Positions 1 to 5,273 of a stretch of 12,415 nt of DNA are shown here, in pieces. The translations under genes and the position numbers were made by a program. This stretch comes from Halobacteriales archaeon QH_10_65_19. Its GTDB lineage: Archaea > Halobacteriota > Halobacteria > Halobacteriales > Haloarculaceae. Under the pieces are notes generated by a model. That model had not been told where the DNA came from. It saw nothing but the letters and a program-made list of their open reading frames with translations, and searched no databases. How positions within the stretch are numbered: the first letter of the stretch is position 1; every line of letters begins with the position of its first letter. The DNA is taken from assembly GCA_003022085.1 (NCBI GenBank), contig PXQK01000055.1:1-12415 (forward strand). The letters are read 5' to 3'.

Positions 1-1
1 C

Positions 2-310
2 GAGCCGCTGCCGTGGCTCGTTGTGAGCGACTCCGGGGGACACGTCTCGCCGCAGCACGCTCGGTTCGAGCGCGCCAGGGAGGGCTGGCGGCTGGCCGAC
101 GAGAGCCTGAACGGCACCTACGTTGCGGGCGAGCAGGAGTGGCAGTTTACCCTCAGCGAGGCGGGATACCAGGCTCGCGTAGAGCGCGGGGAGGCCGATT
201 CCGACGACCCGCAGCCGCCGACGGCGCTCCCGCTCGCCGACGGGTGGGTCCTCGCGCCGGTCCATCCCGAGTACGGGTTGCGGCTCCGCGTAACGCTGCC
301 CGATTCGTGA
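2..310 (+). CDS. FHA-domain protein, C-terminal fragment (5' end outside window)
   Basis: An open frame enters from the left edge and ends at TGA 308-310, giving 102 visible residues. The first ~40 residues match the second half of a forkhead-associated domain: the phosphopeptide-binding S-x-x-H (SPQH) is followed by a WRLADESLNGTYV stretch, whose NGTYV is a typical FHA ending. FHA domains bind phosphothreonine peptides and usually act in signalling or assembly control. The remaining tail is acidic and proline-containing, ending in a short beta-rich part. A GTG at 23 is in frame but falls inside the domain, so the true start lies upstream. The gene runs toward the DUF4255 gene 118 bases downstream, so the two may share a transcript. 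FHA proteins are known regulators in type VI secretion; a role in this CIS is inference from position only. Confidence 0.75.
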   Translation, partial: EPLPWLVVSDSGGHVSPQHARFERAREGWRLADESLNGTYVAGEQEWQFTLSEAGYQARVERGEADSDDPQPPTALPLADGWVLAPVHPEYGLRLRVTLPDS

Positions 311-415
311 CAGCAACCAGACAGGAGCAAACAGTCAATACCCTGGAACGAATTGGAGAGGGTATGGATACAGGTGCCACAGCAGGCCTCGGGGCGTCGG
401 TAGGGCAGGGCGGAC

Positions 416-422
416 AGGAGGG
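416..422 (+). promoter_or_regulatory. Shine-Dalgarno for the DUF4255 gene
   Basis: AGGAGGG ends six bases before the ATG at 429. It is the clearest ribosome binding site on the + strand of the window and fixes the start of the DUF4255 gene. Confidence 0.7.
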
Positions 423-428
423 CTGACC

Positions 429-1085
429 ATGGGATCGTACGCAGTCATTGCGGAGACGAGCGAGGTGCTCGTGGAGTTGTTGCGGGACCGCATCGAGCGG
501 CGGACGAACGCAATCACCGTCGACCGTTCGACGATCACGCTCGCGTCGCCAAACAACATCGAGGAAGACGACGACGTGCGGCTCTCGCTGTACCTCTACA
601 GCATGGCAAAAAACGATGCCCTGAACACACGAACGCGAACGTACAACAAAGAAGAGGAGACCGCCACGGAGCCGCCGCTGGCGCTGGATCTCCACTACCT
701 GCTGACGGCGTACCCGGCCGGAGGCAACGGCGACCTGACGCCGGAGACGTTCGACCAGCACCGGCTGCTGGGGCTGGCGGTCCAGACACTCCACGACAAC
801 GGGGTCGTCGACGGGGAGGAGTTCGGCGGCCGGCAGTTCGACAAGGACGTTTCGATCATGCTCCAGACCGAGACGACCGAGGAAGTGATGGACATCTGGT
901 TCAACGCCGTAGGAGAGAAGCCGTACCACCTATCGGTCGCGTACACCGTGAGCCCGATCCTCGTGGACTCGCGGGCAGAGGAGGAGATACCGCCGGTCGA
1001 AGAGCGCGAGATGGGCTACGAGGACAAAGAGGAGGAGGGCGCGCGCCACGAGCAGCGCGCATACGGATCATCGGCGCCCGACTGA
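429..1085 (+). CDS. DUF4255 (Pvc16-like N-terminal) CIS tube/sheath cap protein
   Basis: This 218-residue protein begins MGSYAVIAETSEVLVELLRD and continues with a beta-rich domain containing RLSLYLYSM and a PLALDLHYLLTAYP stretch. Then come the QHRLLGLAVQTLHD helix, an IMLQTET strand and WFNAVGEKPYHLSVAYTVSPILVDS. This order is characteristic of the DUF4255/Pvc16 N-terminal family, the terminator or cap at the distal end of the inner tube and sheath in phage-tail-like particles. The C-terminal ~35 residues are very acidic and probably disordered, as is common in haloarchaea. The start is supported by AGGAGGG six bases upstream. The gene is convergent with the tube B gene, the two stops being 54 bases apart. 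It lies on the opposite strand to the sheath/tube operon, so cap and barrel are transcribed separately. The family call is firm; the cap function is transferred from Afp/PVC knowledge. Confidence 0.9.
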   Translation: MGSYAVIAETSEVLVELLRDRIERRTNAITVDRSTITLASPNNIEEDDDVRLSLYLYSMAKNDALNTRTRTYNKEEETATEPPLALDLHYLLTAYPAGGNGDLTPETFDQHRLLGLAVQTLHDNGVVDGEEFGGRQFDKDVSIMLQTETTEEVMDIWFNAVGEKPYHLSVAYTVSPILVDSRAEEEIPPVEEREMGYEDKEEEGARHEQRAYGSSAPD

Positions 1086-1139
1086 TAAGTGCTGCGACAG
1101 CGGCGGGTCGCCGGTGACACCGACCCACGTCCGCCCGGT

Positions 1140-1610
1140 TCACTCCGGGGTGCCCGAGAGGTTGGTAAACCCGCGGTGAGCGAGTTCGACCGTCTGGAGT
1201 GCCACGTCGCCTTGCTTCTCGTTGGCCCGGAGGTCGGGGCCGTCCCACTGGACCGGGTAGGCGTCGAAGATCTCGAAGCCCCACCGGTTCTTTTTGCGGT
1301 GGCCCGAACGGACGAGGATCTCGACGTTACTCCGGGCCTCCTCCGTGGCCGTCTCCCCAGTCCGGAGTTCGCCGATCCAGTCGAAAAACACCCGCTCGTC
1401 AACGATCCCGTTCTCCAGCAGGAGGTTCTCGTGAGTGAACTGCCCGGACAGGTGGTGGACGTGGTCGTTGACCCCGCCCTCGCGGTACTCGACGGTCTCC
1501 ATCTGCATCGTTAGCCCCGATATCTTCTCGAAACCGCCGACTGGTGGCCCGTCGATGAGCTCCACCTCGAAGTTGAACTTGCGGTACGGTCCCTTGATGT
1601 TTTCTGGCAT
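1140..1610 (-). CDS. Phage tail tube protein, T4 gp19 family (tube B)
   Basis: This 156-residue protein belongs to the T4 gp19-like tail tube family. Visible hallmarks are an N-terminal KFNFEVELIDG strand, the GGFEKISGLTMQMETVEYREGG loop region, a helix with VFFDWIGEL, and a C-terminal strand pair around RWGFEIFDAYPVQWDGPDL followed by VALQTVELAHRGF. Such proteins stack as hexamers to form the inner tube that the sheath drives into the target. It is the last gene of the - strand operon, separated from the DUF6760 gene by 130 bases that hold a hairpin and a 13-codon upstream ORF. No in-frame start exists upstream before a stop, so the ATG at 1610 is the only sensible start; no good Shine-Dalgarno sits directly before it. 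It diverges strongly from tube A. In PVC/Afp systems one paralogue forms the bulk tube and another the baseplate-proximal ring; which is which here cannot be told from sequence alone. Confidence 0.92.
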   Translation of the reverse strand: MPENIKGPYRKFNFEVELIDGPPVGGFEKISGLTMQMETVEYREGGVNDHVHHLSGQFTHENLLLENGIVDERVFFDWIGELRTGETATEEARSNVEILVRSGHRKKNRWGFEIFDAYPVQWDGPDLRANEKQGDVALQTVELAHRGFTNLSGTPE

Positions 1611-1619
1611 ATGTGTTGC

Positions 1620-1661
1620 TCAAACTTCGTCCGGCGGACGGGTAACGCTTTGCCTCCTCAT
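1620..1661 (-). CDS. Possible 13-codon upstream ORF in the tube B leader
   Basis: Reading leftwards from 1661, ATGAGGAGGCAAAGC opens a 13-residue ORF (MRRQSVTRPPDEV) that stops at 1622-1620, nine bases before the tube B start. There is no homology to judge it by. It matters because it lies between the hairpin at 1680-1721 and the tube B ATG. It may be a leader peptide or simply chance. Its own first codons contain GAGGAGG, which could equally serve as a distant ribosome-loading site. Confidence 0.2.
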   Translation of the reverse strand: MRRQSVTRPPDEV

Positions 1662-1679
1662 ACTGATTGTTGTGGGTCG

Positions 1680-1721
1680 GTACGGGATCGACCGCATGAC
1701 TGCGTGCGGTCGACCCGGTAC
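1680..1721. repeat. Imperfect inverted repeat (hairpin) between DUF6760 and tube B genes
   Basis: The arms 1680-1696 and 1705-1721 are complementary at 15 of 17 positions, including an uninterrupted nine-base core (TCGACCGCA against TGCGGTCGA), with an eight-base loop TGACTGCG. A further weak pairing TGTTGT at 1669-1674 with ACAACA at 1728-1733 lies outside the main stem. It sits in the - strand transcript ahead of the tube B gene. No run of T follows in the direction of transcription, so it resembles an RNA processing, stability or regulatory hairpin more than an archaeal terminator. Function is inferred. Confidence 0.65.
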
Positions 1722-1740
1722 AGGGTTACAACAGTTACTA

Positions 1741-1983
1741 TCACTCGGACTCGCCGAAGTCGACCTCCTGGGTCAGCGTCATCCCACCTGACTCGCTGTC
1801 CCTGCTCTTGCCGAGCCCCGGGGTGTCCCGGTTCATCCGGTCGTTGATCGCGCTGATTTCCTCACACCAGCGCTGGCGTTCCGCATGGGACAGCTCCATC
1901 CCCCCCTCCCGGCTCCAGTTGAAGTGGTAGGCGACGAACGCCACCTCCTCGTACAGCCGATCGGTGGGGTAGGTCTCGATCAT
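1741..1983 (-). CDS. DUF6760 family small CIS protein
   Basis: This 80-residue protein starts MIETYPTDRLYEEVAF and continues VAYHFNWSREGGMELSHAE then RQRWCEEISAINDRMN. The pattern YP-x-x-RLYEEVAF-x-AYHF-W, followed by H-x-ER-x-RW-EEI-x-IN, is typical of the DUF6760 family, found almost only in contractile injection loci directly after the tail assembly gene. Bacterial members are generally near 50-60 residues. Here an extra acidic, Ser/Gly-rich tail of about 30 residues follows the conserved part. The start codon overlaps the stop of the preceding assembly gene (ATGA at 1983-1980), so translation is coupled. By position it corresponds to the small Afp6/Pvc6-like slot; its exact structural role is not established to my knowledge. 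Confidence 0.85.
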   Translation of the reverse strand: MIETYPTDRLYEEVAFVAYHFNWSREGGMELSHAERQRWCEEISAINDRMNRDTPGLGKSRDSESGGMTLTQEVDFGESE

Positions 1984-2441
1984 TCTATCGGGTTTCCCGA
2001 CTCGTCCTCCGTTCCCGGGTGCGTTGTGGCCATCCCCGCCGCCGCCTCCGCCGGGTCGGCGCCGCCGTCGGTCGGTGCCCCCGTGTCCGCGTCGACCTCG
2101 AACTCGTGGCCGCAGTCCGGACAGGCCGTCCCGACCGCGTTCGTACCCTGGTTGTTGACCCGTGCGTACAGGTTCTGGAGGTACTCTAAGTCCCGCACGA
2201 ACAGGTCCTCGATGACGGACCTGTTGACGCTGTCGAGGTTGCCAAGTTCGGTGACGACCCGAGCCAGCAGGATGATCGTCAGATACGACGAGTTCGACTG
2301 AACGCGCGGGTCCTTCAGCGGCTCTATCTCGTCAGCAGCGTTCGCGAGGCGCATCTTCCCCTCGCGGTGGAGGGTGCCATCACCGTCTACATACCCCTGT
2401 GGCAGGGTGAATTCGAACTCCGTCTGGATGTGCTCTGTCAT
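1980..2441 (-). CDS. CIS phage tail assembly protein with short C-P-x-C zinc-ribbon-like motif
   Basis: The chosen start (ATG at 2441) gives 153 residues beginning MTEHIQTEFEFTLPQGYVD. The frame stays open to an ATG at 2489, but those 16 extra residues look like leader sequence and the family starts near the FTLP-x-GY-D motif. Conserved features are LHREGKMRLANAADEIEPL, DPRVQSNSSYLTIILLARVV, and a helix with VIEDLFVRDLEYLQNLY. A CPDCGHEFEVD motif (Cys107 and Cys110) may bind metal, possibly across two chains since only two cysteines are present. Beyond residue ~117 the protein is a disordered acidic tail. The family occurs in phage-tail-like injection loci next to the tube and is annotated as tail assembly protein; a chaperone role is inferred. 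It follows tube A after 89 bases and overlaps DUF6760 by four bases. Confidence 0.85.
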   Translation of the reverse strand: MTEHIQTEFEFTLPQGYVDGDGTLHREGKMRLANAADEIEPLKDPRVQSNSSYLTIILLARVVTELGNLDSVNRSVIEDLFVRDLEYLQNLYARVNNQGTNAVGTACPDCGHEFEVDADTGAPTDGGADPAEAAAGMATTHPGTEDESGNPIE

Positions 2442-2530
2442 GATCTCTGTGTCGTTGTGGCTGACGCTTACCGGTTGTGGTCGGGGCACGGCCGGTCGCG
2501 ACCGACCGCGTCACCGTCGGCTCGCTCGCG

Positions 2531-2980
2531 TCACTGCTCCGTGCGGTCCATCTTGTCGAAGGCGACCGTGATGGACTCCATCGCAACGTCAGCGTCGGCG
2601 CTGGCGTCGAGTTCCGGCGGGTCGTAGTCCTTGATCCACGCCTCCTGGAACTCCCAGCGGGTCTGGGGTTCACCGTTCTCGTCCATGAGGATGACCGCGA
2701 TCTCCTTGCGGCCCTCGTCGACGTTACCCTGCCGGATGTTCTCGTGCCAGTCGTACAGCTGCGTGTCACCAGGCTTTACACCGCGCTCCATCTCGAGGTC
2801 ATCGAACGTCGTCTGGCCCCAGATCTTCCTCTCGTATTCGGCTTCGTTTCCTTCCCTGTACTCGCCCTGTTCGGTGGACCGGCTCGGGATCGTCACTGAC
2901 CGCCAACCCGGAACTTCGACGTCGTCGATCTGTACCTCGAATTGCCCGGTTCGAAGTGGGCCTCCGTGTCTGTCTACCAT
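2531..2980 (-). CDS. Phage tail tube protein, T4 gp19 family (tube A)
   Basis: This 149-residue gp19-family tube protein starts MVDRHGGPLRTGQFEVQIDD. It shows the gp19 layout: an N-terminal strand (GQFEVQIDDVEVPGWRSVTIP), a loop with EQGEYREGNEAEY, a DLEMERGVKPGDTQLYDWHENIRQG helix, a strand pair (EIAVILMDENGEPQTRWEFQEAWIKDYDPPELDA) and the closing strand ESITVAFDKMDR. It would polymerise as hexameric rings inside the sheath. The start is supported by GGAGA (complement of 2987-2991) about six bases upstream. It follows the sheath gene by 21 bases in the same operon, the canonical sheath-tube order, and is therefore the best candidate for the main tube subunit. It is distinct from tube B in length and most residues. 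Confidence 0.92.
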   Translation of the reverse strand: MVDRHGGPLRTGQFEVQIDDVEVPGWRSVTIPSRSTEQGEYREGNEAEYERKIWGQTTFDDLEMERGVKPGDTQLYDWHENIRQGNVDEGRKEIAVILMDENGEPQTRWEFQEAWIKDYDPPELDASADADVAMESITVAFDKMDRTEQ

Positions 2981-3001
2981 GTATTATCTCCTGTGGTATC
3001 T

Positions 3002-4691
3002 CTATGGTGACGCCTCCTCCGTCCACTGCTGGATCCGGAAGATGACGAACTCAGCGGGCTTGACCGGCGCGATTCCGATCTCGCAGATCAAGCGGCCGTT
3101 GTCGATGTCGTCCTGTGTCATTGTCTCCTCGCCACAGTTGACGAAGAACGCTTCGTCTGGGCTGGTGCCCATCAACGCGCCGTCCCGCCATGCCGTCTCC
3201 AGGAAGTTCGACACTGACTGGCGGACCCGCGCCCACGTATCGCGGTCGTTTGGCTCGAAGACCGCCCACTGGGTCCCTTCGTCGATCGACTGCTCGATGA
3301 ACAGGAACAGCCGGCGGACGTTGACGTACTTCCACTCCGGATCGCTAGAGCAGGTCCGTGCGCCCCAGACCCGGATGCCGCGGCCCTGGAAGCTCCGGAT
3401 GCAGTTGACACCCTTGGGGTTCAGGATGTCCTGTTCGCCCTTGGTGATGTCGTGTTGCAGGTCCAGCGCGCCGCGGACCACCATGTTCGCCGGCGAGCCG
3501 TGTACGCCTGTCTCGGCGTCGTTGCGCGCGTAGATGCCGGCGACGTGGCCCCCTGGCGGGACCAGCTGGTCGACGTTCGTTACCGGGTGTTTCACCTCGA
3601 TCCACGGGTAGTAGTAGGCGGCGTACTGGGAGTCGACCGGCGTCTGGATCTCGGAGATGCGGCCGGCGTTCTCCGGCGCCGACAGGACCGCGATCCGGTC
3701 GCCCATGTTCTCGCAGTGGGTGACGACCGCCTCGGTCAGTCCCCGGATCTGGTTCTCGTCGGGGACGCAGACAATTGACACTACGTCCAGCTGTTTCAGC
3801 GCTGCCAGGCCGGTCCGCTCGCCCGCGATGTCGGTCCCCTGGTAGTCGCTCAGTGCGACCTCCTGGGTCGCCGCTGTCGCTGTGCCGCCGTCTGTGCGGG
3901 CGTCGCGGATCTCCTTGAGCGCGTTTTTCAGTTTCTCTTTTTTCTGCGTCCGGTCGATGTCGAACGGCTCGGCCACGTCCTGGAGTTCGTTGTACTTCAG
4001 TTCGTCGAGCTCGTCGTCGTCAGGGATATCGTACGCCGGATCGTCGGCCTTCGTCTTCGCCGCCGAGCCAGTACACCCCCGAGTCGGGGCGGCCGTCGTC
4101 GAGTTGCTCGACTTTGACCAGCGTCGAACCCGCGAGTTTCTTCTCATAGAAGTTGTTCGCGGCCGGCTCCGGTGTCAGGCTGTCGTAGCTCTGGTCGATG
4201 TCCGGCGCTGGTTCGGGGTCGGCTGAGGCCGGCTCGTTGATCGCCTCGCGGGGCGCCGACCAGTGCCTGACCGACAGCTCGAAGTACTCGTTTTTGCCCT
4301 CCTCGTACCGCGGGTCGTCGTTGACGACCAGCGCCGTGCTCTCGGCCCACTGTCCGGGACCGACTGCCGAGGCTTCCATGACGCCGCGTCCGTCTCCCTC
4401 GAGCGTCGCCTGCCCGACGTCGTCTTTGTCTTCAGCCGTGACTCTGGCGATGAAACAGCGACTTCCCCCGTTCTGGAAGAAGCCGTTGACCGCCGTTGCC
4501 AGGTGCGACCCTTTCGGACTTCCTCCATAAATCCGCTGGAAGTCTCCGAAGTTCGTTATGAGTCGTGGTTCTACTGGACCGCGAATCGTTTCCCCGAGGA
4601 ACGCTGCCGTGCTTGTGCTGACCCCTTCGATCGCTTTGGAGCCACCCGAAACCTCCTCAACGTATACCCCGGGTGATAAGTACTCTGGCAT
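3002..4691 (-). CDS. Contractile tail sheath protein, broken into two frames by a single-base frameshift
   Basis: The gene reads from ATG at 4691 (GAGG eight bases upstream) as MPEYLSPGVYVEEVSGGSKA, a textbook sheath N-terminus. It continues through TAAFLGETIRGP, FGDFQRIYGG and NGFFQNGGSRCFIARV. The first frame reaches GVYWLGGEDEG and then runs out of homology to a stop at 4020. The second frame takes over immediately (DDPAYDIPDDDE) and carries the rest: DYQGTDIAGERTGLAALKQLDVVSIVCVPDE, the ENAGRIS/YYYPWIEV middle, GHVAGIYARNDAETGVHGSPAN, GVNCIRSFQGRGIRVWGART, and the diagnostic end IGIAPVKPAEFVIFRIQQW. Skipping one C in the GGCC at 4049-4046 joins the halves into a 562-residue protein. The sheath contracts to push the tube outward. 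This is the only sheath gene in the window. A sequencing error, a real inactivating mutation or programmed +1 frameshifting would all fit. An ATG at 4147 in the second frame lies inside the first half's coding region and is probably not a start. Confidence 0.9.
3857..4045 (-). other. Inserted segment in the sheath with a SAP/HeH-like helix-extension-helix
   Basis: Between the sheath landmarks LGGEDEG and ALSDYQGTD, where most sheaths have a short connection, there are about 63 extra residues (joined-protein positions ~216-278). The middle reads ELKYNELQDVAEPFDID then RTQKKEKLKNALKEI. This matches the spacing L-x3-EL-x3-A-x4-I-x4-KK-x2-L-x2-AL seen in SAP, HeH and Rho-N type modules, which often bind nucleic acid. 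It is flanked by an acidic stretch and a Thr/Ala linker, as expected of a domain inserted in a surface loop. The insertion is visible; the fold assignment is inference from pattern. Confidence 0.5.
4043..4052 (-). other. Frameshift site in the sheath gene
   Basis: On the - strand the bases read GAA GGC C GAC GAT. Dropping one C restores a continuous acidic sequence (EDEGDDPAYD) across the junction. Upstream the first frame has sheath homology; downstream only the second frame does. There is no long homopolymer here, so a simple homopolymer miscount is a less obvious explanation than usual. Confidence 0.8.
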
Positions 4692-4699
4692 TTGTCTTG

Positions 4700-4703
4700 C
4701 CTC
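4700..4703 (-). promoter_or_regulatory. Shine-Dalgarno for the sheath gene
   Basis: The complement of CCTC reads GAGG, with eight bases between it and the ATG at 4691. It supports this start, which also gives the canonical sheath N-terminus. Confidence 0.55.
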
Positions 4704-4744
4704 TATTGTTCGCGTGACGAACGTTATGCCCTGACCGGCACATG

Positions 4745-4753
4745 ATTATAAAA
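4745..4753 (-). promoter_or_regulatory. Probable TATA box of the sheath-tube operon
   Basis: The complement reads TTTTATAAT, a good archaeal TATA-like box. A transcript starting about 25 bases downstream would begin near 4720, leaving a short leader of roughly 30 bases with the GAGG site. It directly follows an 18-bp palindrome. No experimental start site is known from this sequence. Confidence 0.5.
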
Positions 4754-4757
4754 CTAC

Positions 4758-4775
4758 TGGTTAGTTACCTAACCA
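4758..4775. promoter_or_regulatory. 18-bp palindrome, candidate operator
   Basis: TGGTTAGTTACCTAACCA is a perfect seven-base inverted repeat around a four-base centre. With one mismatched pair, the symmetry extends two further bases on each side (4755-4778). It lies between the TATA-like box at 4745-4753 and a second AT-rich stretch at 4776-4792, a natural position for a dimeric helix-turn-helix regulator. No regulator gene is visible in the window. Confidence 0.5.
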
Positions 4776-4792
4776 CTATAAAATAAAATAAT
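4776..4792. promoter_or_regulatory. AT-rich TATA-like element of unknown direction
   Basis: The stretch CTATAAAATAAAATAAT is far more AT-rich than anything else in the window. It can be read as a TATA box on the + strand, or as an upstream second box for the - strand operon. The coding region to the right begins 360-460 bases further on, so if used in + direction it would make a long leader or a separate RNA. Confidence 0.3.
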
Positions 4793-5118
4793 TCGGTCGG
4801 AGGTCAGGAACTACCCACCCGCCGCAGATATCGCCCAGTCGGGCGTTTTCGAACCTACTGTACCCGGGAGTCCACCGCGAAATCCACGGCCTGAGAACCG
4901 ACCCGAGATTATGTAATAAACGTGTTATTCTCGGCAGGAGCAGCACGAGCGACGGCGTCAAACCCGGATCTCGTAGAGGGGTGCAATCTCAGGGCATGAG
5001 AGACCAAAACAAGGCCCGGTCGGACCGAGAGCGACTCGCAAGACGGCAGCGTATTCGGACGGAAGAGCTGGGGAAAGTGTTCGGAATAGAAGCGCAGCCT
5101 ACACGTCAAAAATCGACC

Positions 5119-5127
5119 ATTAAACTC
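5119..5127 (+). promoter_or_regulatory. Weak TATA-like element for the + strand operon
   Basis: ATTAAACTC lies about 30 bases before the ATG at 5154, the spacing expected for a leaderless haloarchaeal transcript starting at or near that codon. The match to an archaeal TATA box is only partial. Confidence 0.25.
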
Positions 5128-5153
5128 TTATGCGTATCGTGAGACGGAGAGCT

Positions 5154-5273
5154 ATGGCGACCACGTTCGACGGGGGGAACAGCGGGGCCGCGCCCAACGG
5201 GAGGGACGGCCGGCGGCGGACCGTGAACGAGCGGATACCAGATCGATCCCAACTATGGCAGTTCAAGGGTTAG
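5154..5273 (+). CDS. Possible 39-residue leader ORF overlapping the membrane protein start
   Basis: ATG at 5154 opens MATTFDGGNSGAAPNGRDGR and continues to TAG 5271-5273, overlapping the next gene's ATG (5255) by 19 bases in a different frame. The product is Gly/Arg/Asn-rich and has no recognised domain. The membrane protein gene lacks a Shine-Dalgarno. A leaderless transcript starting at this small ORF could deliver ribosomes to it by termination-reinitiation. Alternatively this is a plain untranslated leader. The ORF is real as sequence, but its translation is unproven. Confidence 0.3.
   Translation: MATTFDGGNSGAAPNGRDGRRRTVNERIPDRSQLWQFKG

Larger units (their letters stand above)
4692..5153. 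other. Divergent intergenic region without a convincing gene
   Basis: These 462 bases separate the sheath operon from the membrane-protein operon. The left third is AT-rich and holds the TATA-like boxes and palindrome listed separately. A short GC hairpin (CGCCC at 4832-4836, GGGCG at 4841-4845) is followed by TTTT at 4846-4849, so a small + strand RNA ending there is conceivable. A 48-codon + strand ORF at 4996-5142 (starts MRDQNKARSDRERLARRQRI, strongly basic) has no recognisable relatives and no clear ribosome site; I do not call it. No tRNA or insertion sequence was seen. Confidence 0.6.

Noticed and set aside
364..426. 20-codon + strand ORF ahead of the DUF4255 gene with GGAG seven bases upstream
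   Set aside because: Too short and Gly-rich to distinguish from chance. The purine-rich region may simply be leader sequence.
1086..1139. Possible bidirectional terminator between the convergent DUF4255 and tube B genes
   Set aside because: Only a tiny CGGTG-A-CACCG symmetry is present and no T-rich tract exists on either strand, so I cannot support a terminator call.
2493..2504. 12-bp palindrome CGGTCGCGACCG between tube A and the assembly gene
   Set aside because: Short GC palindromes made of CGGTCG are frequent in such DNA. There is no T-run or further context to support a terminator or operator.
4020..4147. ATG at 4147 as a separate start for the C-terminal sheath half
   Set aside because: It lies within the well-conserved first-half coding region. 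The first 34 residues from it have no sheath character, and no ribosome site precedes it. The two halves are better read as one frameshifted gene.
4996..5142. 48-codon + strand ORF (MRDQNKARSDRERLARRQRI start) in the divergent gap
   Set aside because: No recognisable family, no clear ribosome site, and the length is within chance expectation. Mentioned only as part of the gap description.
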